From positions 9,585,001 to 9,649,000 of the forward strand of contig JAPFBL010000068.1 of NCBI GenBank assembly GCA_026182355.1: 64,000 nt of DNA, in the 5' to 3' direction. Both the position numbers and the translations under genes were made by a program. Each line of letters starts with the position of its first letter. The stretch's first letter is position 1. The notes under the pieces were generated by a model, which made no database searches, had not been told where the DNA came from, and was given only the letters and a program-made list of their open reading frames with translations. Origin of the DNA: Hermatobates lingyangjiaoensis (lineage: Eukaryota > Arthropoda > Insecta > Hemiptera > Hermatobatidae). Below are positions 1-11,746 of this stretch, piece after piece.

Positions 1-3000
1 TTAATTTATAGTATGTAAAGCATATTACTTATAAAAAAGCTGAATTTATATTTGCTGAATTAGATGATTTGAGGCCATTTAAGTTCAGTATCGATGTTTC
101 TGCATAAAATCTGGATGCACATGTGTGGTTGTGTAATTTAAGAAAAAAATAATTAGTATGGTTGTGTGGTAGAAAAAAACTAATAATCAAATTCAAGTTG
201 TATCATTGAACGGAACTCAAAGAAATTTGGCAGATTTATATTCCATGGTATCAAAAATATAATTGTCATCCACTTTTATCACAATCTAAAATTTTTAAAT
301 TTGGCATTCATATTGCCTTATTATCACAATTAAATATCATAAGTTTGTAATAATTTAAGAGGGAGTATAGCAGTAAAAAATTATAGACTTTTGCTACAAA
401 AAGTCAGTTACAAATTTGTTTACCATAATCTACTAGAAACCTCAGAGTTAAAATTGCTTTTGAAATTGATTCATTAATTATGAATTAATAATCAGTCGAA
501 GGAGCAAAAATATTAAGATATATGAATAAAAAAATAGCATTATCTATCTCATGACTTAAAATTAAAAATCGAGAATGGCTTATGCCCAACTTTACTATAA
601 GTAATCATAAAGATAAATGCGTTGATAAAAATAAAAATAAGATAATTATAAAAACTGAGACTTGTGTATTTTAATATGACTATCATAATATACTCTGGTA
701 AAGCACTATCAAAATTATAAGTAATGTATTGAATAATTTCGTTTTCGTATATTGTAACAATAAAGATTTAATCAGTTATAAAAATATTAAATCTTTGATG
801 TTGAACTATTGGACATGTTCTCACTACTAGGATCTACTGAAACTGATGGTGCCTAAGACTCGTCGAACTCATACACAACGCTGTAATATCTGACCTATCT
901 ACTTTCCCATTTTCATTCCAAGCACCACCTTTAGATTTTAATTTCTTTATTCAACTTTAAAATTTTTGTTAAAAATTCTCTTTCACCTCTATTGGTTATA
1001 AGTATAGTTTTGCCGAGGACAAGAATCTTTTCTTGTCCAAGGCAATGGCCTCACTTTCACTTTGAATACGATCAAGGGTTTCTGGAACTTCCAGACAGGG
1101 ACCCATTATTCGTATGATGTTAGTTATACTTACATGTGGAGTACTTAAAAAAAAATTTCTGTTAGATAATCTACATATTTTTAATAATTTCTTTAAGGTA
1201 TAGTATTTTCAAATAATTCAAAATTTAGTTGAAGTTTAAATTATAACTAAAAAAATCATCCATCATTGTTTTATATCATTCCTGCTTCTTCCATTCTTCA
1301 ATTTTTCCAATCTATTCAAAACGGTTCAATACTATATTTTTTGTATTCCCTAGTTTGCTGGTACCTGCATTAAAGTAATTTATTTTTTACTGATTTTATT
1401 CTTAATTTTTGCTGCATCAGTACACCAAAATGGAGTCATTTTGGTCATTTCTTAATCATGAATTAAGAAATGATTACCTTCGATTCTCCCTGTAAAATCT
1501 ATACTTAACACTAAGTATTGTTTTCGTTAGTATTGTATTAATCTATTCTGAAATTTCTAGATTAAGAAATTGGTATATTCCTGCTGCTTTTGACGAATAG
1601 CAAGCATGTACAGTCAAAATTTCTTTCCAAAAAGTCCAGAGTAATTCCAACATTTGCTATTTTTTTCATCAACATTTTTAAAACTGTTTCTGTTGTGGTT
1701 CCTCAGAAAAATTTTTATTTAGCTGAAAACTCTTATGTTGCTATAGATAGTACTTTTATTATTTCTAATGGAATATTGCGCATCTAGTACTGTAAAATCA
1801 TGGAATATTTGTAGTATAAGATTATCTAATATATATTACGATTTTATGAACTCACACGAAAAATAGTTTACAAATAGTATCTTTGATGTCTTAAAAAAAT
1901 AAAATAGTGCGTTTCTCAAACAAGGAAAATTCATCAAAATCTTGAGATTGATTTTTCAGAATGTCTTATGTTAAAAGTATAAAGATAAATTAATTAATTG
2001 TTCATTATAATGGTAGCAGTTAAATTATAATGCTCTTTTCATGATTTTTTAATATCTTATAGTTAGCTATGTAAACGTTAGCTCCTAATTCATTAGATTT
2101 AATGATATGTTTAAATGTAATATTTTGTTTTATTATATTAGATTAATCCTACAAATATAACATAATAGTTATTGTTACTTCTTCAATTTTATTATTGGTC
2201 TGAAGTTCTAGATAATAAGATGAAAACTCTTATCTTTCGTGTTAGTGAATCGCAGTGACTAAAAAAAAAACATAAATTTCAACCATTCACTATTGTAAAC
2301 AAATATAATCTATTACATAATGGTTATAATTTGAACTATTTTGGTCGCATATTATAACAAATGAATTAATTTAACTGGCTTTGTATTATATCTGATAATG
2401 AGTTTACTTATAGTAAAATTGTATATCTGTATACTACATGTATAAACGTATGTTTATACTGATTATCTGTTTAATGTGGAGTAGAAATAGCATTCATATG
2501 TGAGGGTTAGTGGTTGTACTATTTGAGAATCACTGACGACTTTCAAGACAACGAGATCAGTTTAATAATTGTATGGAATAAAACAACCTACATTATTAAT
2601 TAGTCCTTTTTGTTGTTTTTGTGAAATAGTTTTCCTTATATTTTTGGTATAATTTTATTAGCATTGTGATGATATTAACAGATAAGAATAAATTATTTTA
2701 AAAACCAGCATTCTTTCTAATTTTTGCTGGATTTTATCATTATTATTCAAATTCAAAGTTCAATTTACTTGAATCCTTAACATCAATTTTTTCTGGAAAT
2801 TTGTCCTAGCACTTTGGTTAAAATTAAAAATATCACTACCACCTCCACATTACCATCTGAAGAGAAAAGTAATTACAAAACAGAAAAAAACACTAAAAGG
2901 TTATTCAGAGAATACACTTTAATTTAAATTTTGGTTTATAATAACCAATAATTTCTCTAAAGCTGTAATTTTACTATACAAAGTACAAGCAAGTATACAC

Positions 3001-3525
3001 ATTTGTTCGATGTGTTTGTGAGGAAAACGTTTAGGGTATACCAAACTTATATTTGAGCTTAGCTTTAAAATATATTCCATGGACGGAGTAAAAAAGACAA
3101 CAATCATGGATTTTTTAACAATCAATTTTTTAGCACCCATCGCTCAGAGACACGACTTTTCAAATTTTTTAGCTAAGAGTATCTTTCGAGAATTCGGTAT
3201 ATAAACATTTTTTTCCACGACCTAACACTTTCGGTGTGTCTACATAAAGAATACAATTTGAATTATAATGCTAAACTTCAATAACAAACTGTTTAATTTG
3301 TTCTAATTACACAATAAAATAAAAACATTACATCATCATTTCAGTACCGAGTAATAGAATTATTATTACTGTTAGAAAGGCTTCAAAATACGTTAGGATA
3401 TCTATACTGAGGATAAATGAATTAATAATGAAGATTTTTTTTAATTTTATTTAAATTATATTCTTTCCAATTGGTTAGTTATCTAAAGTTTAATATATTT
3501 TAAAGTTGATTGAATGCTGTTGCAG
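1..3525. other. Non-coding DNA upstream of the beat-like exon
   Basis: AT-rich sequence with no recognisable protein domain, RNA gene or transposon terminus. Because the first recognisable exon of the host gene begins at 3526 with a splice acceptor, this stretch is probably intron, although intergenic DNA cannot be excluded. The only local structure I noted is a short perfect hairpin at 1445-1473. Confidence 0.6.
1445..1473. repeat. Short perfect hairpin
   Basis: Twelve-base arms, TCATTTCTTAAT at 1445-1456 and its reverse complement at 1462-1473, enclose a 5-base loop. There is no T-run or neighbouring gene that would make it a terminator. It may be a chance palindrome in AT-rich DNA or the core of a small fold-back. 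Confidence 0.6.
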
Positions 3526-3734
3526 AGTGCCTGAGTTTGTATGTTGAACTGCGAGCACCTCGCTATGTTCCCCTCGGCGGCTCGGTGACCCTCAAGTGTG
3601 ATTACAGCGTCCTTCCCGAACATCTACACAAAGTCGAGTGGTTTAAAGGTCCTCATAAGATATTCCAGTACGTCAATGGAAGGAGACCTCCGTATAGAAA
3701 CTATTCAACTCCGGGTGCTGCACTTGATGTAAGT
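3521..3734 (+). other. Splice acceptor and donor framing the beat-like exon
   Basis: TGTTGCAG ends at 3525, preceded by only a modest pyrimidine tract. GTAAGT begins at 3729 and is the full metazoan consensus. The reading frame closes beyond the donor within about 25 codons, and similarity to the beat family also stops at the donor. Both facts support these borders. Confidence 0.8.
3526..3728 (+). CDS. Internal exon of a beaten-path (beat) family immunoglobulin protein
   Basis: This 203-bp exon starts with two bases completing a split codon, then 67 codons, and ends on a codon boundary (phase 0). The peptide has the first half of a beat-type Ig domain: an entry strand with YVELRAPRYVPLGG, the first Ig cysteine in LKCDY, then the Ig tryptophan in VEWFKG. 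A KIFQYV stretch follows, matching the family's 'W-Y/F-K...E-F-Y/F-R-Y' block, then a Pro-rich turn and a PGAALD end. In known beat proteins, secreted or GPI-anchored axon-guidance ligands of Side-type receptors, the second Ig cysteine lies in the following exon; it is absent here too. The acceptor is TGCAG at 3521-3525 and the donor GTAAGT at 3729-3734. Base composition is clearly more GC-rich than the flanks. The paralogue is not determinable, so no symbol is given. No further exon was recognised in the remaining 60 kb. Confidence 0.85.
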
Positions 3735-5014
3735 AATTCAGATGTAATTATTTCAAAATTACTAATGCAAAAGCGATGGAAGTCAATTAATTTTATTTCC
3801 TAAAATTTCCTATGATCAAACTGTATGTTTTAAACATATTGCTAGTTGAGGATACATTCTATACTTCTGTATATATAATGTAGAAGTTAATCTGTTATAA
3901 TGATTTTATTAATAATATTTTTTAAACAATTGCTTTATAATGCTAATTGTTATAATGATTTGTTTTAAATCATTTATGCATACTTTATTAGGGTTGTTTC
4001 TGGTAAACTAATATGGTATTAGTATTATTACTACAACAAATATTTCGAATCACGAATTTTCGTTTTTTCAGTTACCTATTCGAAAGTTCAATCACCTAGA
4101 GATAGTCACAATTCTCTGTCACATTCTAGTCACAATTACTTGATAACATGCATGAAGTAATTATATACTGTTTTCACAAGGTGACTCTCATTGGACCCAC
4201 TTTGTCTTTTATCCGTTGAAATAAACGCTCAACAAAAAATGTACTTAACAAGTAAGTAACTCGCCCCGACAAATAAGACAACTCTAATATGTTACCTCAT
4301 TCAGAGTTACTATTTCTGCTGTTACGATATGGATTAACTAAACGTGTTTCTTCATTGCAATCATATATTACATATTTTATATACAGTACTTTGATCAAAC
4401 TATGAATTCAAACTTATGTAGCTTAGGAGTAAGTTGAATTACATACCAATCTATGTTTATTTTACGACAGCCTGTACAAGAAATTTATTTAAATACGACA
4501 GTACTTCTGTGCTCTAGGAAAGTATTAATTATTGTGGAACCACATTTTCAACAGTAGAAAACCTTTATTATCAAGACGTATAGCTTGCCAGGAGAGTAGT
4601 TTCCTAAGTACTTTTAGTTTAGTTTTTCTTTTCAATGGGGTTTCTTCAGGACAGGTGTACAGCAACGCTGATATTGTGTACATGTTAATACTAGACTAGA
4701 TGTAAAGCAATTAATAAATATTAAGAGCAGCAACAAAGGAAAATCATAACTGCAGAGATATAACAAAATAGTTTTGAGGTCTACCCAGTAAGTTAGGAAT
4801 CATTGAGTCGTCACTTTGTATGATTAATTCGACTTAAACTTACCTATTCCAATTAAAGCTTTGAACACAATGTACTAAATATCGTTAGATACATCAGAGA
4901 GATTAAGTCGCACAAGTGAAACTTATTAATTCTAAGAAGTACTGACTAATCAATGAATTGATAATTTGTTAAATATGCTTGTCTATAACTCTAAGAGAAG
5001 CCAAAAAAAACCGT
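3729..5014. other. Intron, no recognised feature
   Basis: Follows the GTAAGT donor directly. AT-rich with no protein domain or transposon end that I can recognise. Confidence 0.6.
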
Positions 5015-5239
5015 TGTATATACAGAATTACATGCGAAGATTGTGTATTAGATTACATTGGACAGACTAGGAAAAAACTTAACACAAGGGTTAATCAACA
5101 TAAGTATTCTGTTAGAAGGTAGGATGATAAAAGTGTTTTGTTCCTACACATTAGAGACAAAAATCACTTAATCAACTGGGAAGAAGCAAAGGAGTTGGTA
5201 TTTACGGCATATGAAAGAAACATTGTTGAATCCGTATTA
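5015..5239 (+). pseudogene. GIY-YIG endonuclease domain of a PLE (broken)
   Basis: Seventy-five codons with a single internal stop (TAG at 5120-5122). Visible features in order: CIYRITCEDC, a Y-x2-C-x2-C lead-in typical of PLE nucleases; DYIGQTRKKLNTR, the GIY-YIG core with the conserved arginine; NQH; a HIRDKNHLINW block; and an RNIVES segment carrying the helix with the metal-binding glutamate. In PLEs this domain sits C-terminal to the reverse transcriptase and nicks target DNA. The adjacent stop at 5240 and the continuation of similarity in another frame downstream indicate a frameshift. Confidence 0.8.
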
Positions 5240-5512
5240 TAAACAGCTTTTCTAAGGGATTAGACAACACCATTCCAGGACATTTTAAATTAGATGAATT
5301 TGTAATTGAAGGTATTGTTAAACAAATGAAGACTATTTCAAATATAATAAGCAAAAATACAGTCAGTGATGCCAATCTTCATTCAACATTAAACCAAGAT
5401 TTATATTATAACATTCCCACCACTTGTATTCACGTGTTCTCTAACAACGTGATACATGAAAGGCCTCAGAGAAAATTATCTCCCATCTTTCATGGTGGGT
5501 TACTTGAATATT

Positions 5513-5550
5513 ATATATATATATATATATTATATATATATATATATATG
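5513..5550. repeat. (TA)n microsatellite at a PLE 3' end
   Basis: An almost pure TA tract with one TT interruption. It directly follows the PLE tail; the same tail-to-(TA)n junction recurs through the window. Confidence 0.95.
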
Positions 5551-5559
5551 TATATTGTT

Positions 5560-6890
5560 GAAATGTACCGAAGCTTTGGCATTAACAACTTTCAAACTAA
5601 GCTGTTCCAGTCTTCCGACAGTCTTACGAATAGAAGGTGGTAATTCTCAAATAAGTTGTCCAAAGGACATTGAGACACTTTTTTGAAACACTTTAATACA
5701 TATCAACAATTTTAATACAACTGAAAAACTAACATCACAGGTTAAGTATTTAACATAACTTACAAGACCATTATCTAGAAACTAGCTTTCGACTATTCCA
5801 TAGTCATCGTCAGGTTGGGTCTTACATTTTTCAAAATTTGGAAATTTTATCCTAGAAAATTGACCGAATCCTGATAAGAGAACACACATATATATCTGGA
5901 TAGTAGTTAAACAGAGAGAGAATAAAAATGTAAGATTTATTATTTTGTTTGACATATACATCAATTGTTACTATACGAAATGATTATATAATACATAATT
6001 GAAGGATAAATTGTTTGCTTATGAGCTAGAATACAGAGAAAAGTTGCACTTCTCAAAAACTTTTATTCATAAATATCTCAATTTTTTTTTATCTAAAGAG
6101 TAAAATATGGTAGTTTGCTTAGAATGGGTATATATGTTACACTTGAACATTATAGTATTACTATCTCAAAGTTTATTATTCGACTGAATTAATTTAACTG
6201 ACAGATAACAAACTAAGTTAAACTGAATAATAAATTATATAAGGCCATATCGATACACGGTCTATTAAATAATGTCTCCCATGATAAAAGCTCATAAATA
6301 TTCCCTAAATGAATGGAAATCCTGAAAATATATATTGGTGATACGGAAGATATGGAGGGGTGGGGCGATGATTGAGGTAGCGGCGAGTCGCTTTGATAAA
6401 CTGAACTCTAATATATCAAGTATGAAATGTATTAGAACAATATGTCGGTCGGGACACATGTGTCCATCATTACCTACACACTACTATTTATTTTGTTCTC
6501 CTGCATGAAGCACAAATCAGTTCTGTTTGATATAATTAACCTATATTAATAAGGCACATTTCTCATTTAATTTGAACAACAAATTATTTTTAAATACACA
6601 TTCTATTATATTGCTTCCATCTATTATATTCTCTTTCTTAGAAGATCAATTTGACCTGATTTAGTAAATTTCCGATTATATTACTTCATATATCTAGCTT
6701 TTCCTAGGTATAGAATAGAATAGAATAATATTTGTATTTAAAGTATAAACTTTATACAAAGGAGTATTACATTGCTTCATAGTTTAAAATTCACATGCTA
6801 GTATTTTCAAGCCATAATATTATCAATAATAACGAAATACATAAAAAACAAAACAAATAAATTCTTAAATATACTGATATTTGAATATTT
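5560..6890. other. No recognised feature
   Basis: AT-rich. A small, more GC-rich patch near 6350-6400 carries no recognisable domain. Confidence 0.5.
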
Positions 6891-6899
6891 CTTAAAAGC

Positions 6900-7205
6900 T
6901 TTTCTTTTGTTTTCTCCTTTTTATTGTTCATTTAAAATAAAAGCTCTAATTTTTAAAATATTTACAAAATAGTTAAAAAACTTTTTACAAAATAATTAAA
7001 AATTTATAGCATAGTTGAAAACCTAATTACAAAATAGTTAAATATTACAAAATAGTAATTACAAAACTACTATTATTACTATTACTATTATAACTAATTA
7101 CAAAATAGTTTTTTTTCTTTTTTTTTTCTTTTTTTAATTTCCTTTTCTCCTTTTTATTATTCGTTTAAAATAAAAGCTCTAATTTTTAAAATATTTACAA
7201 AAAAG
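6900..7205. repeat. Direct repeat of about 75 bp
   Basis: The segment at about 6900-6975 recurs at about 7130-7205, sharing the core CATTTAAAATAAAAGCTC (with a one-base difference). The second copy lies at the 3' end of the minus-strand LINE relic, so the first may be the end of another copy of the same element. The A/T-rich tract between them includes several variants of ATTACAAAATAGTT. Confidence 0.7.
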
Positions 7206-7519
7206 CAAAATATATTTGCAGCCTGCCTTTTGTGTACAATTCCTAGGAGAGAGGCAAGGCTGGTTTTATCCGACCACTCGTTATTGAAAAAGCTGTGGGG
7301 TAAGAAGGCTTGCCGATGAGGGCCGTAGATAGGACATCTCAATAGTATATGGGCCAAAGTCTCACATTCCTGCATATTACATATTGTACAGAGCTCCTCA
7401 GTTTTAATTTTATATAAGATACCTCTGAACGAAAGGTGTAGGCTGTTTCCTAGATATACCACTAGTACTATTAAAATTACTCCTCTCTCCGATCCAGATT
7501 TCATATAAATAGCGACCAC
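7157..7519 (-). pseudogene. C-terminal end of a non-LTR retrotransposon ORF2
   Basis: An open frame of 120 codons on the minus strand. Residues about 42-66 form the zinc-binding motif found after the RT or RNase H region of many LINE ORF2 proteins: ELCTICNMQECETLAHILL followed by RCPIY and an arginine (C-x2-C, then H, then C). The frame then ends and is followed, in minus orientation, by an A-rich tract at about 7105-7140, consistent with a LINE poly(A) end. The N-terminal RT is absent, as expected for 5' truncation. The clade is not determinable. Confidence 0.75.
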
Positions 7520-7840
7520 TATCTATTGGATATTTACTATTGCAATATTTTTTTATAAACTGTTTAATTTCAACTAGTTTAGTCTATCAAAGAAAATCAG
7601 ATCTATATTTTGGCAGCCGCAAGCAAAATTGTTTGACCAGCAGTGTATTATGAGTGAAAAAAAATGAGATTTCTATTAAACTGATATACCCATATATATA
7701 TATATATCTTTATAAATAAATAATGGTTTTGTCTGTACATTGCTTAAAACTGACTCATTTCAAGTTTTCTTTACGTTTCATACATTGGAGAAACCGAATC
7801 CACCTTTAGAAAAATTTCTGTCGGTTTGTCTGTTTGTCCG

Positions 7841-8134
7841 CAAAACTTTGTCACAAGTAAACTCAGCTACCATAAGACATATAAAGCTGAAACTTTTACA
7901 GTAGATTTGGGTAGGTCTAACTTAAAATATAGGCTCTGAATTATTTGGATATTCAACGTAGAAGTGAAGTTATGGACGTTTAAAGCAAAAACGTTTGTCA
8001 CAAGTAAACTCAGCCACCATAAGACATGGCGAGCTGAAACTTTTTCACTGGATTTGTGTATGCCTAACTTAAAATATAGACTCTAAATAGATTCATAATT
8101 AAGTGCAGAAACAAAGTTATAGGGCTTTAAGCGT
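7841..8134 (+). repeat. Tandem duplication, period about 147 bp, inside the Helitron
   Basis: TCACAAGTAAACTCAG occurs at 7851 and again at 7998, and similarity continues over the whole unit (CCATAAGACAT, GCTGAAACTTTT, CTAACTTAAAATATAG). The copies differ at many sites, so the duplication is old. Confidence 0.85.
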
Positions 8135-8289
8135 ATTTTCCTAACTTCACAGACAAGTTTGTTTTGAAAATACACAGGTGAAGCAAGTAGGTATTGTTAG
8201 TTGATTTTAATTTCAATTGAGCATATGAATATATTGCGTATTTGACATCATGAAGCCGAGGAAAGAACTTACAAGTCAGTAAAGAGATT

Positions 8290-8816
8290 TGATTAGTGAT
8301 GAAGAAGCAGTTCATTATCTAATTGAATTTCTTGACCCTGAATTTATTTCTCCTGGACTGCCTGCTCATGAGTAAAAACTTAAAGTAGGAGCACCAATGA
8401 TGCTGCAATTTATAGGAGTAACAAATTTCATGTTACGAAATATGAGTGCCCCAAAAACTGTGCAACGGGACACGACTCTGAGTTCGTGCTCTACACAGAT
8501 ATGCCATAGAGGCGGACATAATGACTGGATGTGGTATTGGGGAGTCTGTGTGTATACCACGCATACCATTGATTCCGAGCCACTGTCTGTTTCCGTTCAA
8601 ATCATTGCAAAGTCCCGTCAAAGTCTATTTCGCAATAACGTTAACTAAGTCGCAAAGGGAGACTTCATCTAACGCAGGAATTCAAGTTAGCGAAACCAAG
8701 TTTTTCTCACTTGGTCAACTGTAGTTTACTTGCTCAATAGTCAGAGGTTTCAACTGATTGTTCTTCCATGAACCTGAAGGACAGACAGCTAATGTAGTGT
8801 ATACAGAGGCATTTGT
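8290..8816 (+). pseudogene. Helitron (Pif1-family) helicase, C-terminal remnant
   Basis: Two overlapping frames give consecutive parts of the Helitron helicase. The first reads IEFLDPEFISPGLPAHE, a stop, then KLKVGAPMML and LRNMSAPK. A frameshift follows, and the second reads MTGCGIGESVCIPRIPLIP, FPFKSLQSPVKVYFAITLTK and SQ, then FFSLGQL. These match the family's LKVG-P-M-LLRN, PRIPLIPSD, FPV...FA-TI-KSQGQ and FSHGQLYVA-SRV blocks (SF1 helicase motifs V-VI). Weak similarity continues past a stop to ANVVYTEAF. The usual GQ after KSQ is replaced by RE. At least two stops and one frameshift make it non-functional. Confidence 0.85.
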
Positions 8817-8955
8817 TTAACACTGTACTAATAATGGTGTTTTCTACTATTCTATAATTTCTAATTATAGTATTAGTAATATACTATAATTGATATTTTG
8901 GAATACCAAGTATAACAGAATTTTTGATTCCGTCAAAGACGGGTACATTTGCTAG

Positions 8956-9115
8956 TATATATATATATATATATGCGTTTATACTGGCAGCAAGTCTTCT
9001 TTTAAACAAGTGTTGTTAAAAAGCACAGCGGCTTCAGCATTAATAATCTTTTTTAGAAAGATATTCTATTTGCCTTATTATTTTCTTATAATATTATTAT
9101 ATATATATATATAAA
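8956..9115. repeat. (TA)n tracts around the Helitron 3' flank
   Basis: TA tracts occur at about 8956-8974 and 9097-9113, with an unassigned 120-bp segment between them. The first is the right half of the microsatellite split by the Helitron. Confidence 0.85.
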
Positions 9116-9280
9116 CAAAAAAATTCAATAGATATAAAAAAATTCCACATAATAACGTGAAATAACAATGAATGATCTAACCACAATATGAAATAGATAA
9201 AAAAGACTAAGATCATTCAACCGTAACAAGAGGTCTTCGTCAGAGTCAAAAATCCAACTGAAACACTAGATGCACAAACA

Positions 9281-9317
<37 letters not shown>

Positions 9318-9720
9318 GTTATCACAAATAAAAAATACAAATAACAATAAACGTTTAAACAACAGTATGAGATCAGAAAAATAGCTGTAATCTATTAACA
9401 AAACAAGTGGTCTTCGTCAGTTTCAATGTCTTCAGTCTTAGTTGTACTCTGACACAAACTGCCTACTTTGGTTGAGAGATCTTCATCATTTTCTTCATTC
9501 TCACAGTTGTTTATATATATATATATATATTATATATATATATATATATAAAGATTATTCATAAACACGTGAAATAACAATCAATGATCAAACCACAATA
9601 AGAAATGGGAAAACAAGACTAAGATCTTTCAAACGTAACAAGAAGTCTTCGTCAGAGTCAAAAACCCAACTGAAACACTAGATGCAGAGAACATCTGGTG
9701 AGGGGTTGAGAAGAGTGAGA
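9116..9720 (-). mobile_element. Three PLE tail copies in series, separated by (TA)n
   Basis: Three related segments at about 9120-9283, 9312-9509 and 9553-9720 lie in minus orientation, separated by TA tracts at about 9284-9311 and 9510-9552. Each contains, on the minus strand, CTGACGAAGAC followed by a short arm and CTTGTTACG or a variant. The third keeps GAAA (TTTC at 9627-9630); the first two have lost it. Tail DNA of the same family recurs at 41.9-42.17, 47.0-47.26, 47.64-47.77 and 55.1 kb. No coding part remains. The serial arrangement is typical of PLE tandem or inverted dimers joined through their terminal repeats. Confidence 0.65.
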
Positions 9721-11172
9721 GGGAAGGGTGGTAATTTAAAGGGTGAAAGCGCAGGAAAGGACTAATGTCCAGAAAGGGATGTTTGTGGAGACAAAGGAGT
9801 ACAGTAAGAAAGAGTAAAAAAACTATCTGCTAGCTGTCAACCCTCTTTGAAGAGGCTATTGCCCTCGTGACGAAACTATCAAGTTTGAAGAGACCGTCAC
9901 TAATGTTTATAATATTGATCTATTAATTCTAAATATGTTTAATTTATAGCATTAAATAAATTCCCTCTGTTTTAGCACATTTTATTTAAAAATATACGCA
10001 TGCATTTTGTAGTGTAAAGTTACTCTGAAATAGTAATTATATCCTACAAAAATAAAAAATAACGTACTGCATGTTTCAAAAAAGAACAAAGCCTTATATT
10101 TTTATTTTAGTTTAAAGCAATTTATTACAACTTCTGAGCAATATTTCCTTTTAACTGCATGAATATTAAAACCACAACAAAGTATAGAAATTGTTGAAAA
10201 GTTTCTCTTTAGTCGTACAATACAGGAACACATAAATCAAGAGGCTACTGCAAAGTTTCCTAAACTTATCATCAGTTTTTCTCCCTGAAAATTTACATTT
10301 CAGTTTCTTTAAATTTAGTTATGAACTTTAAAATTGCATGTTTATCATTGATGACATTAAGTATTAAACTAGAAGTTGAAATTCCAATGATATGAATCGT
10401 AAATACAAATTCATTAAGTACCTTCTATTCATTAGATTAATAAAGATATTTACTTTCCATGAATGTAGTAAATAATTCCAGGTTACCTTACAGAACTTAT
10501 CTAGACAATATAAACAGTGTCGGTAAACCATTGTATACATAATATTCGCTTATTTTCGTTACTATAAATAAACTAATTTTAAACGATATCATGTAAGATT
10601 CATAAGAATAAACTTTCTATGATACTTAGTAAATCCATGATTTCTATAAACTAGAATGTAAACACTACTAGCTGATAGTATAAAGTATTTTTATAATAGC
10701 GTATTCCATCTGTTAATTTACATATCAGAATCTCAAATTGGCCTTCACATTTTCATTTATTAATGCAATTGAAAGGTAATCTACAGTAACGGTAAATAAA
10801 ACACTTATTGAGTTATATATTCTGTTGAGGCAATGGAAGGCTCAATAATTTATTGATAACCAAATTTCATAGAACGTGTCTTATCAGAGTGTAACAACTA
10901 TTGAATCCAAGACTCCACAAGAACTGCTAATTACTTTTTTCTACTTGATATGTAATGTTTTAGATAAGGTTAAATTACGGTGTCAGTCCAACTAGAGAAC
11001 AAACATTCATTGGCCCTTCGTGATACGACACAGTGAACATTCTACCTTGGGAGTCCTAACTATAACCAAACTGAAGTGTATTTGAGTAGGGGCCTTTAAA
11101 GAGACCCGATAATGACTGTAAAAATTATATCAAACTTCTTGATAAATTGAAGAAATAGCTTCAAATAGATAC
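9721..11172. other. No recognised feature
   Basis: The first 180 bp extends the third PLE tail with a purine-rich stretch. The remainder is AT-rich and shows no domain, RNA gene or transposon end. Confidence 0.5.
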
Positions 11173-11253
11173 TATTTTTTTATTTTTTAAAGAGGTTTGG
11201 TCTAGCTTCAATAATACAACCAACACCTTTAAGCCGACGTTTCGTCTATATTT

Positions 11254-11746
11254 TTTTTTTTTTTCCCAACACAGTAACCCTGCATCAGGACCGTATATTT
11301 ACAATGTGTTCCCTTATAGATTACACATTTATCGCAGCTTTAATATATCTTATATCTAATTATATACATTTATCACATTTACTAATTACACATTTATCAC
11401 AACTTTAATATATCTTATATCTAATTATATACAATATATATCTTATTAATTATAGGGAATATATCAAATTTATCTTTACCTATATCATGAAGTAATATTT
11501 ATACATACTTAAATTAATAGTAATAAACAAGAATTTTACAAGTTGTACATGTCTAAGTCTATATTATTCACTAATTTATGGAATTGTCCATAGTGTCTTT
11601 TCACAATTTCACTGTGTTTCTCAGGCCATGTACCACCTGAGGTCAGCACCTCTCTGACAAGGTCCACTCTTATTCCTTCCAAGAGTTTACAGTCAAACAA
11701 CAAGTGATCCCATGTCTGACAAGCCGACCCACAAAGACAAGCAGAG
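11254..11746 (-). mobile_element. 5'-truncated LINE inserted in the fold-back
   Basis: Minus-strand insert with a poly(A) end, seen as a T-run at 11251-11264. It is bounded by a 13-bp direct repeat, TTCGTCTATATTT, at 11241-11253 and 11747-11759, the hallmark of target-primed reverse transcription. The 3' untranslated part holds a partial duplication of an ATCTTATATCTAATTATATA motif. The coding end is annotated separately. Confidence 0.85.
11536..11745 (-). pseudogene. C-terminus of LINE ORF2 with zinc-binding motif
   Basis: Sixty-nine codons and a stop, without a start codon because the element is 5'-truncated. It reads ACLCGSACQTWDHLLFDC, then a leucine/arginine-rich helix, SGGTWPEKH, and ends in LDMYNL. 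The C-x-C-x3-C-x4-H-x4-C spacing is that of the terminal knuckle of many LINE ORF2 proteins following RNase H. The frame is unbroken, so this insertion is younger than the relic at 7.2 kb. The poly(A) end lies about 270 bp beyond the stop. Confidence 0.8.

Larger units (their letters stand above)
5015..5550 (+). mobile_element. Penelope-like element (PLE), 3' fragment ending in (TA)n
   Basis: The fragment contains the GIY-YIG endonuclease end of a PLE polyprotein (5015-5239), the C-terminal tail in a shifted frame (about 5250-5430), then an untranslated end that runs into a (TA)n tract at 5513. The tail frame reads LDEFVIEGIVKQMK and DANLHSTLNQDL. The same tail recurs on the minus strand near 19.6 kb and in part near 48.1 kb, so this is a repeated family and not a host gene. 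The reverse transcriptase is missing. One in-frame stop and one frameshift show that it is dead. Confidence 0.8.
7707..8955 (+). mobile_element. Internally deleted Helitron inserted in a (TA)n tract
   Basis: Helitrons are rolling-circle transposons with a 5' TC, a 3' CTRR preceded by a hairpin, and insertion between A and T without target duplication. All are visible. The element starts with TC at 7707 after an A. It ends with CTAG at 8952-8955 before a T. A hairpin, CCGTC-AAA-GACGG, lies about 9 bases upstream of CTAG. It carries the C-terminal part of the Helitron helicase (8290-8816). The Rep nuclease and most of the helicase are lost. The flanks on both sides are (TA)n, so the insertion split a microsatellite. 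The 5' boundary is less certain than the 3' one. Confidence 0.75.

Noticed and set aside
1445..1473. Hairpin as a transcription terminator or tRNA-like fold
   Set aside because: No adjacent gene or T-run that fits, no tRNA arms, and eukaryotic context.
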